Source of the DNA: Bacteroidales bacterium
GTDB lineage: Bacteria; Bacteroidota; Bacteroidia; Bacteroidales; UBA1402
Length of the DNA: 8,657 nucleotides
NCBI GenBank assembly: GCA_012511135.1
Contig: JAAZGQ010000085.1
Location: 1-8,657 of the forward strand
Direction of reading: 5' to 3'
The notes beneath the pieces are model-generated. The model was given only the letters and a program-made list of their open reading frames with translations, was not told where the DNA came from and did not search any database. Below are positions 1 through 6,056 of this stretch, piece after piece. The position numbers and the translations under genes are program-made. Every line of letters begins with the position of its first letter. Within the stretch, counting starts at the first letter, position 1.

Positions 1-167
1 GACCAATCCTGTCCTCCAAGGAATGCAGGCAATTCAAAACTCCTGGTTGGTGCCAACGAACCCGAAAAATAATAAACATGATCTTCGGGATCGGTAATAA
101 TCGCCCTAAGTGGTTGCAAAGCAAAAATCAGGACAATGATCAGAAAAAAGGACTTTAAGTAAGACAT
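1..167 (-). CDS. Partial secreted protein of unknown function (N-terminus only)
   Basis: The reverse strand opens at the ATG at 165-167 and stays open for 55 codons to the window edge, so the C-terminal part is missing. An in-frame TGA two codons upstream makes this the first possible ATG. Residues 1-22 (MSYLKSFFLIIVLIFALQPLRA) form a classic signal peptide: one lysine, a long hydrophobic core, and a probable signal peptidase I site after LRA. The visible mature part begins IITDPEDHVYYFSGSLAP and shows no motif I recognise. There is no lipobox cysteine, so a periplasmic, outer-membrane or exported protein is more likely than a lipoprotein. A good Bacteroidetes-type promoter lies about 70 nt upstream, and the terminator of the mmd operon lies before that, so it is probably transcribed separately. 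Function unknown. The coding call rests on the signal peptide plus the promoter. Confidence 0.7.
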   Translation of the reverse strand, partial: MSYLKSFFLIIVLIFALQPLRAIITDPEDHVYYFSGSLAPTRSFELPAFLGGQDW

Positions 168-234
168 ACATCATAGAATGAATGGACAATCAGATAAAAG
201 GCCAACAATAGGTCATTTTTGAAAGAAAATCTCA

Positions 235-264
235 CAAATATAAGTCTAAATCGTTTTAAACAAA
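235..264 (-). promoter_or_regulatory. Bacteroidetes-type promoter for the left-edge secreted gene
   Basis: On the minus strand, TATATTTG (235-242) matches the Bacteroides -7 consensus TAnnTTTG exactly. A TTTG at 261-264 lies 18 nt upstream in the -33 position. Transcription would begin near 228, giving a leader of roughly 60 nt before the ATG at 167. No Shine-Dalgarno sequence is visible in the leader, as is normal in this phylum. Confidence 0.6.
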
Positions 265-380
265 TAATAATTATGAACAATTTATATTAACCACCGGTAC
301 AATATGAGTTAATAAGCAAGCTGTCGGGAAGGGTACAACAATAGATCCTTTTACTAAGAAGCAGCTATTCTTTATGGTAT

Positions 381-420
381 AAAAAAAGAGAGTGTCTCCA
401 GAAAAAGAAACACTCTCTTA
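381..420 (-). terminator. Intrinsic terminator of the mmd operon
   Basis: The arms 386-395 (aagagagtgt) and 410-419 (acactctctt) are perfectly complementary over 10 bp, with a 14-nt loop. Read on the minus strand, the downstream arm runs into seven consecutive T residues (381-387). It sits about 45 nt past the stop codon of the last gene, the expected place for the end of a five-gene transcript. Confidence 0.85.
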
Positions 421-463
421 AAAATATCGGCTAACAAATTTTCCTTAAGGAATGACTATTTTA

Positions 464-1621
464 TTAGCCCAAAAATCCGAGTAAAATACCGGCAGCCACA
501 GCCGAACCGATAACACCAGCCACATTCGGACCCATCGCGTGCATTAATAAATAGTTTTTAGGATCGTATTTTAATCCCATTACTTGAGATATTCTTGCCG
601 AAGCAGGAACGGCAGACACTCCTGCATTTCCGATTAAGGGATTGATTTTGCTGTCTTTGGAAAGAAACAAATTGAAAAATTTCACAAAAAGAACGCCTCC
701 GGCTGTAGCAATTACAAAAGAGAAGGCTCCAAGAGCGAATATTTTGATTGAATCTAAAGTAAGGAATTGCGAAGCCTGAGTAGAAGCTCCCACCGTTAAA
801 CCCAGTAATATGGTGATAGTGTCAATAAGCGGACCTCTTGCGGTCTCAGCCAAACGTCGGGTTACACCGCTTTCTTTAAGTAAATTTCCTAAAAAGAGCA
901 TACCCAGCAATGGCAAACCAGAAGGAACCATAAAGGCAGTCATTAATAATCCGGCTATCGGAAAAATAATTTTTTCGGTAGAAGAAACTACACGTGGAGG
1001 TTTCATTCGGATAACTCTTTCCTTTTTTGTGGTCAGCAGTCGCATTACAGGTTTCTGAATTACCGGGACCAAAGCCATATATGAATAGGCCGAAACGGCT
1101 ATCGCTCCCAAAAAATTGGGTGCAAGTTTTGAGGAAAGAAATATTGCCGTAGGACCGTCGGCACCTCCAATAATACCAATTGCCGCAGCTTGTTTAGGAT
1201 CAAATCCCAAATTAAGGGCCAAGGCGTAAGAAACAAAAATACCGATTTGTGCAGCTGCCCCTACCAGCATCAGCTTGGGATTGGAAATAAGCGAAGAAAA
1301 GTCTGTCATGGCCCCGATACCAAGGAAGACCAAGGGTGGATACCACCCTTTAAGAACACCTTGATGTAAAATATTAAGCACCGAGCCTTCCTCATAAATA
1401 CCCAGTTCCAGACCTACTTCTTTGAAAGGAATATTACCTATTAACATCCCGAAACCAATAGGTATCAACAACATAGGTTCAAATTCGTGACGTATGGCAA
1501 GGTAGATGAATACCAAGCCTACCACTATCATAATCAAATGTCCCGAAGTCGCATTGGCGAAACCGGTATATGTGAGAAATTCTTTAATATTCTCGCCAAA
1601 AAATTGCAAAAAATCTCCCAT
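464..1621 (-). CDS. mmdB: Na+-translocating methylmalonyl-CoA decarboxylase, beta subunit (OadB/MmdB family)
   Basis: Integral membrane Na+ pump subunit. In the family it decarboxylates the carboxybiotin of the carrier protein and couples this to Na+ export across the inner membrane. The 385 residues are mostly hydrophobic helices, and the length fits the family. Signature motifs are present: GGADGPT at 152-158, with Asp155 matching the Na+-binding Asp203 of Klebsiella OadB; Tyr181 matching Tyr229; the stretch starting NPLIGNAGVSAVPASAR at 327-343, which keeps the equivalents of Asn373, Gly377, Ser382 and Arg389; and MGPNVAG with Asn366 matching Asn412. It is the last gene of the operon, 1 nt after the biotin carrier gene and followed by a strong terminator. 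The family is shared with oxaloacetate and glutaconyl-CoA decarboxylases; the methylmalonyl-CoA assignment comes from the neighbours (epimerase and MmdA), not from this protein. Confidence 0.95.
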   Translation of the reverse strand: MGDFLQFFGENIKEFLTYTGFANATSGHLIMIVVGLVFIYLAIRHEFEPMLLIPIGFGMLIGNIPFKEVGLELGIYEEGSVLNILHQGVLKGWYPPLVFLGIGAMTDFSSLISNPKLMLVGAAAQIGIFVSYALALNLGFDPKQAAAIGIIGGADGPTAIFLSSKLAPNFLGAIAVSAYSYMALVPVIQKPVMRLLTTKKERVIRMKPPRVVSSTEKIIFPIAGLLMTAFMVPSGLPLLGMLFLGNLLKESGVTRRLAETARGPLIDTITILLGLTVGASTQASQFLTLDSIKIFALGAFSFVIATAGGVLFVKFFNLFLSKDSKINPLIGNAGVSAVPASARISQVMGLKYDPKNYLLMHAMGPNVAGVIGSAVAAGILLGFLG

Positions 1622-1622
1622 A

Positions 1623-2051
1623 TCAGCCTATAATTACTAAATCAGCACCTTCGAGCACAGAGGCTCCTTTATCAACTTTTACTTCCAACACAGATCCGTC
1701 CCTGTCACTTGAAATGGTATTTTCCATTTTCATTGCTTCCAGCACCATCAATTTTGAACCGATTTTAACCTGATCACCCACTTTGACATTAATACTCAGG
1801 ATTACTCCGGGCAGAGGAGATTTTACGGCACCTCCGGGACTTTTGACTTTGGCTTGTGCTACCACGGGGGTTCCCTGAGAAGTGACAGGAGCTGCAGCCG
1901 GTTTAGTTGCGATAAATTTACTTTTGTCGGGGCGTTCTATTTGAACAGCATAAGGTGTTCCATTAACTTCAAGTTCAATCAAATCTTTTTGTTCATTGAT
2001 AACTTCAACTTTATACTGAGAACCGTGAATGTTGTATTTAAACTCTTTCAT
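1623..2051 (-). CDS. mmdC: Biotin carboxyl carrier (gamma) subunit of methylmalonyl-CoA decarboxylase
   Basis: This 142-residue carrier moves the carboxyl group from MmdA to the membrane pump MmdB. The C-terminal half (about 72-142) is a biotinyl/lipoyl domain with the motif EAMKME at 105-110. Lys108 is the biotinylation site, 34 residues from the C-terminus as is usual. The N-terminal ~45 residues form a small conserved segment. It is joined to the biotin domain by a short linker rich in Ala, Pro and Val (about 50-70), which acts as a flexible arm in this family. It lies 24 nt after the delta subunit gene and 1 nt before mmdB. With no biotin carboxylase gene nearby, a decarboxylase carrier is more likely than an acetyl- or propionyl-CoA carboxylase one. 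The ATG at 2049-2051 gives the normal family N-terminus. Confidence 0.92.
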   Translation of the reverse strand: MKEFKYNIHGSQYKVEVINEQKDLIELEVNGTPYAVQIERPDKSKFIATKPAAAPVTSQGTPVVAQAKVKSPGGAVKSPLPGVILSINVKVGDQVKIGSKLMVLEAMKMENTISSDRDGSVLEVKVDKGASVLEGADLVIIG

Positions 2052-2075
2052 TTGTGATTGATTTTTATAGCATTA

Positions 2076-2942
2076 TTATTGGGGCAGTTTGCGCAAACCA
2101 TAAATTTTGGAACTCCAGGGAGAATAAGTTCTTCTTGTACGTTCAATAGTAATAATTGTATCTTCAATATCGTGAACATCGTTGTCTAATTCGTATAGAG
2201 CAGCAGAAATCGCAGCAATAACCTCACCCGGAATCTCGTCAACAGCCACAGGGGTACGAATTTTTTCTGCTTTTACAGGTTTAGCCGTTACTTTACGGAA
2301 TCCTACGGCAAACCAATAAAAAAAGAGAAACAACAACACCAATACAGAAAAAACAACTGAAATCGCCGAAAGAGTCATTCCAATGCCTAAGGGGTCATTC
2401 GTTGCAAATTTTTCCACTTTTTCGTTCTTGTCCAGAGTGAAATTGTTGGTGCTGGGGGTGACACGTCGCAATATCTGCCAACCCTCTTCGCCGTCTATAG
2501 GACGGGCATAACTGAGATCGGCAGCCAATATGGGAACGACCACACTATCAATTAAGCTTTTACCGTCAGAATTGAAAAAGTACAAAGTGTTTACACCAGC
2601 AGTGTCCAAGGTGAAATTGACGTAAAAATTACCATTATGTGGCATCCCGTTGGCATAAAACAAGATATGCTGACGTTGTTGAATTTTGGTCAGAACATCT
2701 CCCTTTGGTATCATATACATAGTGGGATTGTTCCGGTCATTGCTTAAATAACATCCGCCAATGTCTACCACATTGTACGAGGCGTTAAACAATTCAAACC
2801 ATCCCGACCTTTGACCATATTCATCAATAAAATTTGTTTTGTTATTTACCAAAACTTCGTTGAAACAGGTTCGGGTCACCTGGGCGTAAAGTGCTGTATT
2901 AAGCAAGGATATTAAAACAAAAAAAACGATTCGAATCTTCAT
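2076..2942 (-). CDS. mmdD: OadG/MmdD-type delta subunit fused to an N-terminal lamin-tail-like domain
   Basis: A 288-residue protein with three parts. Residues 1-20 are a signal peptide with a probable cut after ALYA. Residues about 27-137 look like a lamin-tail beta-sandwich domain: NEVLVNN, then GWFELFNAS, the VDIGGCYLSND stretch, and IPKGD. The last part starts at 183 with a single strongly hydrophobic helix (about 186-214), followed by a charged linker and a conserved C-terminal tail (about 236-288, ending YSPWSSKIYGLRKLPQ). The helix plus cytoplasmic tail is the OadG/MmdD arrangement, which anchors the carboxyltransferase to the membrane pump. The predicted topology puts the lamin-tail part in the periplasm and the tail in the cytoplasm. 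It starts 2 nt after mmdA, in the slot where mmdD lies in other bacteria. Classical MmdD proteins are about 100-130 residues and have no such extracytoplasmic domain. The subunit role is inferred from position, helix and tail; the role of the extra domain is unknown. Confidence 0.85.
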   Translation of the reverse strand: MKIRIVFFVLISLLNTALYAQVTRTCFNEVLVNNKTNFIDEYGQRSGWFELFNASYNVVDIGGCYLSNDRNNPTMYMIPKGDVLTKIQQRQHILFYANGMPHNGNFYVNFTLDTAGVNTLYFFNSDGKSLIDSVVVPILAADLSYARPIDGEEGWQILRRVTPSTNNFTLDKNEKVEKFATNDPLGIGMTLSAISVVFSVLVLLFLFFYWFAVGFRKVTAKPVKAEKIRTPVAVDEIPGEVIAAISAALYELDNDVHDIEDTIITIERTRRTYSPWSSKIYGLRKLPQ

Positions 2943-2944
2943 AA

Positions 2945-4498
2945 TTACAAAGGAATATTACCATGCTTTTTGGCGGGATTGGTCAATTTTTTGGTTTGCA
3001 GCTGTTGCAAAGCTCTGATTACGCGGAAACGTGTATTCCGAGGCTCTATAACATCGTCAATATAACCGTACTGAGCGGCTCTGTAGGGATTCTGAAAAGC
3101 TTCGCTGTATTCAGTTTCTTTTTCGGCAGCCAGTTTTGCAGGATCTTCAGCTGCAGCTACTTCTTTGGCATACAACACCTCTACTGCGCCCGAAGCACCC
3201 ATAACAGCAATTTCGGCCGTTGGCCAGGCATAATTAATATCACCGCGCAATTGTTTGCAACTCATCACAATATGAGATCCGCCGTAGGATTTGCGCAAAG
3301 TAACAGTAACTTTGGGTACTGTGGCTTCCCCGTAAGCATACATCAGTTTTGCACCATGCACAATTACACCACCGTATTCCTGTCCGGTACCAGGCAGGAA
3401 ACCCGGAACATCAACCAGAGTCACAATTGGAATGTTGAAGGCATCGCAAAAACGAACAAATCGGGCAGCCTTTCTGGAGGCATTGCAGTCGAGCACGCCG
3501 GCCAGCATTTTGGGCTGATTGGCTACTATACCCACCGATTGTCCGTTGAAACGGGCAAAACCGATGATGATATTTTTGGCATAATCTTTATGTATTTCCA
3601 GAAATTCTCCATTGTCAACTACGGCACCAATCACCTCGTACATATCGTAGGGTTTGCTGGGACTGTCGGGGATAATCTCGTTCAGGGAATCTTCCAAACG
3701 ATCGATGGGATCGGTACATTCCATCAGGGGAGCTTCTTCCAGATTGTTTTGGGGAATAAAACCCAGCAACTTGCGGATAAGGCTTATGCCTTCTTCTTCG
3801 TTTTCTACTGCAAAATGAGTCACTCCCGATTTGGTTGCGTGCACAGAGGCACCTCCTAGTTCTTCCAGTGTTACATCCTCGCCGGTTACGGTTTTTACCA
3901 CCTTGGGGCCGGTCAAAAACATATAGGAAGTTCCTTTGGTCATCAGGGTAAAATCAGTCAAAGCCGGAGAATAAACAGCACCACCTGCACAAGGTCCAAA
4001 GATGCCGGAAATTTGCGGAATGACGCCCGATGCCAGAATATTGCGTTCAAATATTTCGGCATAACCGGCCAGGGCATTGATTCCTTCCTGAATGCGAGCA
4101 CCGCCGGAGTCGTTGATTCCGATGACGGGAGCACCCATTTTCATAGCCTGGTCCATTACCTTGCAAATCTTTAGCGACATGGTTTCGGAAAGAGAGCCGC
4201 CAAAAACGGTAAAATCCTGGGCAAAAACATAGACGAGACGTCCTTCGATTGTTCCGTAGCCGGTTACCACTCCGTCGCCTAAAAAATGCTTTTTGTCTTG
4301 TCCGAAATTAGTGCAACGATGTTTTACAAACATATCGAACTCTTCGAAACTGCCTTCGTCCAATAGCATATTGATACGCTCACGGGCGGTGTACTTTCCT
4401 TTGGCATGCTGTTTTTCGATTGCTTTAACTCCGCCGCCCAAACGGGCTTCTTCGCGGAAAGCAATTAATTCTTTTACTTTTTCCAGTTGATTACTCAT
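2945..4498 (-). CDS. mmdA: Methylmalonyl-CoA decarboxylase alpha subunit (carboxyltransferase)
   Basis: Cytoplasmic carboxyltransferase of 517 residues, the usual family length. It transfers the carboxyl of (R)-methylmalonyl-CoA to the biotin on MmdC, releasing propionyl-CoA. It has the two crotonase-like halves of the PccB/MmdA family. The N half carries TARERINMLLDEGSF (37-51), DSGGARIQEG (130-139) and GPCAGGAVYSPALTDF (168-183), whose paired glycines form an oxyanion hole. The C half carries VDVPGFLPGTGQEYGG (362-377), SYGGSH (404-409) and LRGDINYAWPTAEIAVMGASGAVE (417-440, key residues Trp425, Pro426, Glu429). It lies 12 nt after mce and 2 nt before mmdD. Sequence alone cannot separate it from a propionyl-CoA carboxylase beta subunit; the linked Na+ pump and the lack of a biotin carboxylase gene favour the decarboxylase. 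I see no frameshift or missing motif. Confidence 0.93.
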   Translation of the reverse strand: MSNQLEKVKELIAFREEARLGGGVKAIEKQHAKGKYTARERINMLLDEGSFEEFDMFVKHRCTNFGQDKKHFLGDGVVTGYGTIEGRLVYVFAQDFTVFGGSLSETMSLKICKVMDQAMKMGAPVIGINDSGGARIQEGINALAGYAEIFERNILASGVIPQISGIFGPCAGGAVYSPALTDFTLMTKGTSYMFLTGPKVVKTVTGEDVTLEELGGASVHATKSGVTHFAVENEEEGISLIRKLLGFIPQNNLEEAPLMECTDPIDRLEDSLNEIIPDSPSKPYDMYEVIGAVVDNGEFLEIHKDYAKNIIIGFARFNGQSVGIVANQPKMLAGVLDCNASRKAARFVRFCDAFNIPIVTLVDVPGFLPGTGQEYGGVIVHGAKLMYAYGEATVPKVTVTLRKSYGGSHIVMSCKQLRGDINYAWPTAEIAVMGASGAVEVLYAKEVAAAEDPAKLAAEKETEYSEAFQNPYRAAQYGYIDDVIEPRNTRFRVIRALQQLQTKKLTNPAKKHGNIPL

Positions 4499-4510
4499 CG
4501 ATATTGGTAT

Positions 4511-4921
4511 TTATTTGTTAGGATCTTCACACAATTCGGTCAATACGCCCAGGGTAAATTTGGGATGTAAAAAGGCTATATTGAGACCTTCTGCTCCTTT
4601 ACGCGGAGTTTTGTCAATCAGACGCACACCTTTTTCGGCTGCTTTATCGAGTTTTTCCTGTAAATTTTCGACGGCAAAAGCTATATGATGCACTCCCTCA
4701 CCCCGGCTTTCGATAAACTTGCCCACCGGCCCTTCGGGATCTGTTGATTCCAGCAGTTCAATTTTGGTTTGACCTATCTTGAAAAAGGCTGTTTTAACTT
4801 TTTGTTCGGCGACTTCTTCAATGGCATAACATTCCAGACCTAAGATGTTTTCAAAGTATGGTATGGCTGTTTCCAGACTCCTGACAGCAATGCCAAGATG
4901 CTCAATATGTGTTGGTTTCAT
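4511..4921 (-). CDS. mce: Methylmalonyl-CoA epimerase
   Basis: A 136-residue protein of the vicinal-oxygen-chelate fold that interconverts (S)- and (R)-methylmalonyl-CoA, linking methylmalonyl-CoA mutase to the decarboxylase encoded just downstream. It has two beta-alpha-beta-beta-beta repeats, each starting with the typical strand: HIEHLGIAV at 5-13 and VHHIAFAV at 77-84. Probable metal ligands are His8, Glu55 (in KIELLE), His79 and Glu129 (in VLTEL); the assignment of the second ligand is by analogy with the Propionibacterium enzyme, where it is a glutamine. The FLHPK motif at 117-121 and the overall length are standard for the family. It is the first gene of the operon, with a TATCTTTG promoter about 30 nt upstream of the ATG, and is followed by mmdA after 12 nt. 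Confidence 0.93.
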   Translation of the reverse strand: MKPTHIEHLGIAVRSLETAIPYFENILGLECYAIEEVAEQKVKTAFFKIGQTKIELLESTDPEGPVGKFIESRGEGVHHIAFAVENLQEKLDKAAEKGVRLIDKTPRKGAEGLNIAFLHPKFTLGVLTELCEDPNK

Positions 4922-4952
4922 AATTATGAATTAGGTTTTAAAAAAAACGCTG

Positions 4953-4985
4953 CAAAGATAGGAATTAATATCGGGTATAACCCAA
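4953..4985 (-). promoter_or_regulatory. Probable promoter of the mce-mmdADCB operon
   Basis: On the minus strand, TATCTTTG (4953-4960) fits the Bacteroidetes -7 consensus TAnnTTTG. A TTG at 4983-4985 lies 22 nt further upstream as a possible -33 element, with spacing on the long side. Transcription would start near 4945, leaving a leader of about 25 nt that contains a run of eight T residues. Confidence 0.55.
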
Positions 4986-4995
4986 TTAAATACCC
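4973..4995. promoter_or_regulatory. Inverted repeat over the mce -33 region, possible operator
   Basis: The arms gggtat (4973-4978) and ataccc (4990-4995) are exact complements across 11 nt, and gggt/accc (4973-4976 and 4980-4983) form a second, nested pair. The element overlaps the putative -33 region of the operon promoter, where a regulator could bind. It lacks a T-tract on either strand, so it is not a good terminator. Function is inference only. Confidence 0.3.
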
Positions 4996-5026
4996 AAAAA
5001 CAGTCCTTTTTTTTACATAAATATTC

Positions 5027-6046
5027 CTATTTGAGCAAGTCTTGCAATAGAAGCAATGCATCTGAAGTATTCATTTCTTCGGTTAAGTCAAAGAGGGAAA
5101 TTTGTTTTCCCTGATAGCTTAGTTTTTGGTTATGCAAAATCTCCAGGGGAATTTGTCCAAAAACCTTCAGTAATTGTTGACCAAAAGGAAAAGACTCAAA
5201 AGGCAACAAGCAATTATCCCGATCAAGATCCGATTCAAAACGCTGCAATTCCAGTAAGGCTTCTACCGGACCTGCCGACAAATGAATACCGTTGTAACTT
5301 TGTGAAATTTCAGCCAGGCCCAATTTCTGTGCCTGAAGATACAGTTCGTTTCTGAGGCTTCCGGGCATAGCCTTCCGGGGATTGGTTGCACCGGCAAATC
5401 GGTTTCTTAAATCTGTCCAATCCTTGTCAGCCGAGATATTCATTACTACTATGCATCTGCCAGGCTGGGTAAAGTGTTCCAATTGTTTGGGGTGAAAAGC
5501 ATTCAATACATACACCGTTTCCAGGTCAATACGCCATTTTTCGGCATAGGTTCCACCGGCCAGTTTATGATTTTGGCCGTTTTGCCAGAGGCAATCCAGT
5601 GAGTGGGCATTAAAAAAAGGATAAGCCTCCATAAATTCAAGGCCTCCCATTATCTTAGCTTCATCAGCTTCCAATCCAAACACTTCTTTAAAACGGCAAA
5701 GTGCTTCGTCGCCCAATGTTTTTTTTCCTTCAGCGGCAACCTGACTGATCACTCCGTAATGACGGCGAATCAGGTCGTGTTTCTTTAAATAAGCAGCCGG
5801 CAAAACGCGAATGCTGTGTATACGCAATTGATTTTCAGTGATTTTATCCAGAATTAGCGTCAGTACTTCCCTAAGCCGGATATTCGGATCTTCCCGGGTA
5901 ATTTCGGGTTTGATAAAAAACAAAGCATTGTTCTTTAAAAACTCCGACTTTGTGTCGGAATAAATAGTCCGAATGTCCGAAGAAGAGGTCTGAGCTTCGG
6001 CTATACTGTTGAGCAATTTTTCAAAAGGCACAGAGCTGCTAATCAT
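5027..6046 (-). CDS. Divergent nucleoside-diphosphate-kinase-like protein with internal insertion
   Basis: I read 339 residues from the ATG at 6044-6046. The open frame extends to an ATG at 6124, but that start would overlap the upstream gene by 68 nt and add a lysine-rich stretch read out of frame from it; the chosen start leaves a 10-nt gap. Motifs of NDP kinases appear in order: FFIKPE (43-48, Lys46 like the active-site Lys), RRHYG (94-98, His-Tyr of the nucleotide site), CIVVMNIS (198-205), GATNPRKAMPGSLR (219-232, Thr221 and Arg232 of the phosphate-binding loop) and YNGIHLSAGPVEA (251-263). Asn252 and His255 have the N-x-x-H spacing of the phosphorylated histidine. About 100 residues separate HYG from CIVV, where normal enzymes (about 140-155 residues in total) have some 25. 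About 70 extra residues follow at the C-terminus. The Arg88 equivalent aligns to Asn215, flanked by Arg214 and Arg216. Kinase activity is plausible but unproven. It follows the RbsD-like gene, probably as one transcript. Confidence 0.72.
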   Translation of the reverse strand: MISSSVPFEKLLNSIAEAQTSSSDIRTIYSDTKSEFLKNNALFFIKPEITREDPNIRLREVLTLILDKITENQLRIHSIRVLPAAYLKKHDLIRRHYGVISQVAAEGKKTLGDEALCRFKEVFGLEADEAKIMGGLEFMEAYPFFNAHSLDCLWQNGQNHKLAGGTYAEKWRIDLETVYVLNAFHPKQLEHFTQPGRCIVVMNISADKDWTDLRNRFAGATNPRKAMPGSLRNELYLQAQKLGLAEISQSYNGIHLSAGPVEALLELQRFESDLDRDNCLLPFESFPFGQQLLKVFGQIPLEILHNQKLSYQGKQISLFDLTEEMNTSDALLLLQDLLK

Positions 6047-6056
6047 ATTAAAAGAT

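Larger units (their letters stand above)
168..463. other. Intergenic region between the mmd operon and the left-edge gene
   Basis: This AT-rich stretch of 296 bp holds the mmd operon terminator (381-420) and the promoter at 235-264. Between and around them (roughly 265-380 and 421-463) I see no open frame with coding character, no tRNA and no repeat. Confidence 0.6.

Noticed and set aside
810..1058. Short plus-strand frames opposite the decarboxylase genes (also near 1854-2057 and 4293-4490)
   Set aside because: All are antisense to conserved genes, lack start signals and encode no recognisable domain.
2963..3859. A 298-codon open frame on the plus strand opposite mmdA
   Set aside because: It is fully antisense to a highly conserved carboxyltransferase gene, its protein has a low-complexity mix of Ser, Phe and Gly with no domain, and it has no promoter. 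It mirrors the codon bias of mmdA.
2945..4498. Reading the alpha subunit as a propionyl-CoA carboxylase beta subunit
   Set aside because: The families are close in sequence, but no biotin carboxylase gene is present and the operon contains the Na+-pump beta subunit and a delta-type anchor, which belong to decarboxylases.
4996..5015. A-run and T-run flanking cagtcc, as a terminator after the NDK-like gene
   Set aside because: The only stem is about five A:T pairs with a six-base loop, too weak for an intrinsic terminator. No other hairpin with a T-tract follows the gene, so the pair's transcript end is unresolved.
5056..5788. Plus-strand frames at 5056-5355 and 5603-5788
   Set aside because: Both are opposite the NDK-like gene, whose motifs are conserved. 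No promoter or family match supports them.
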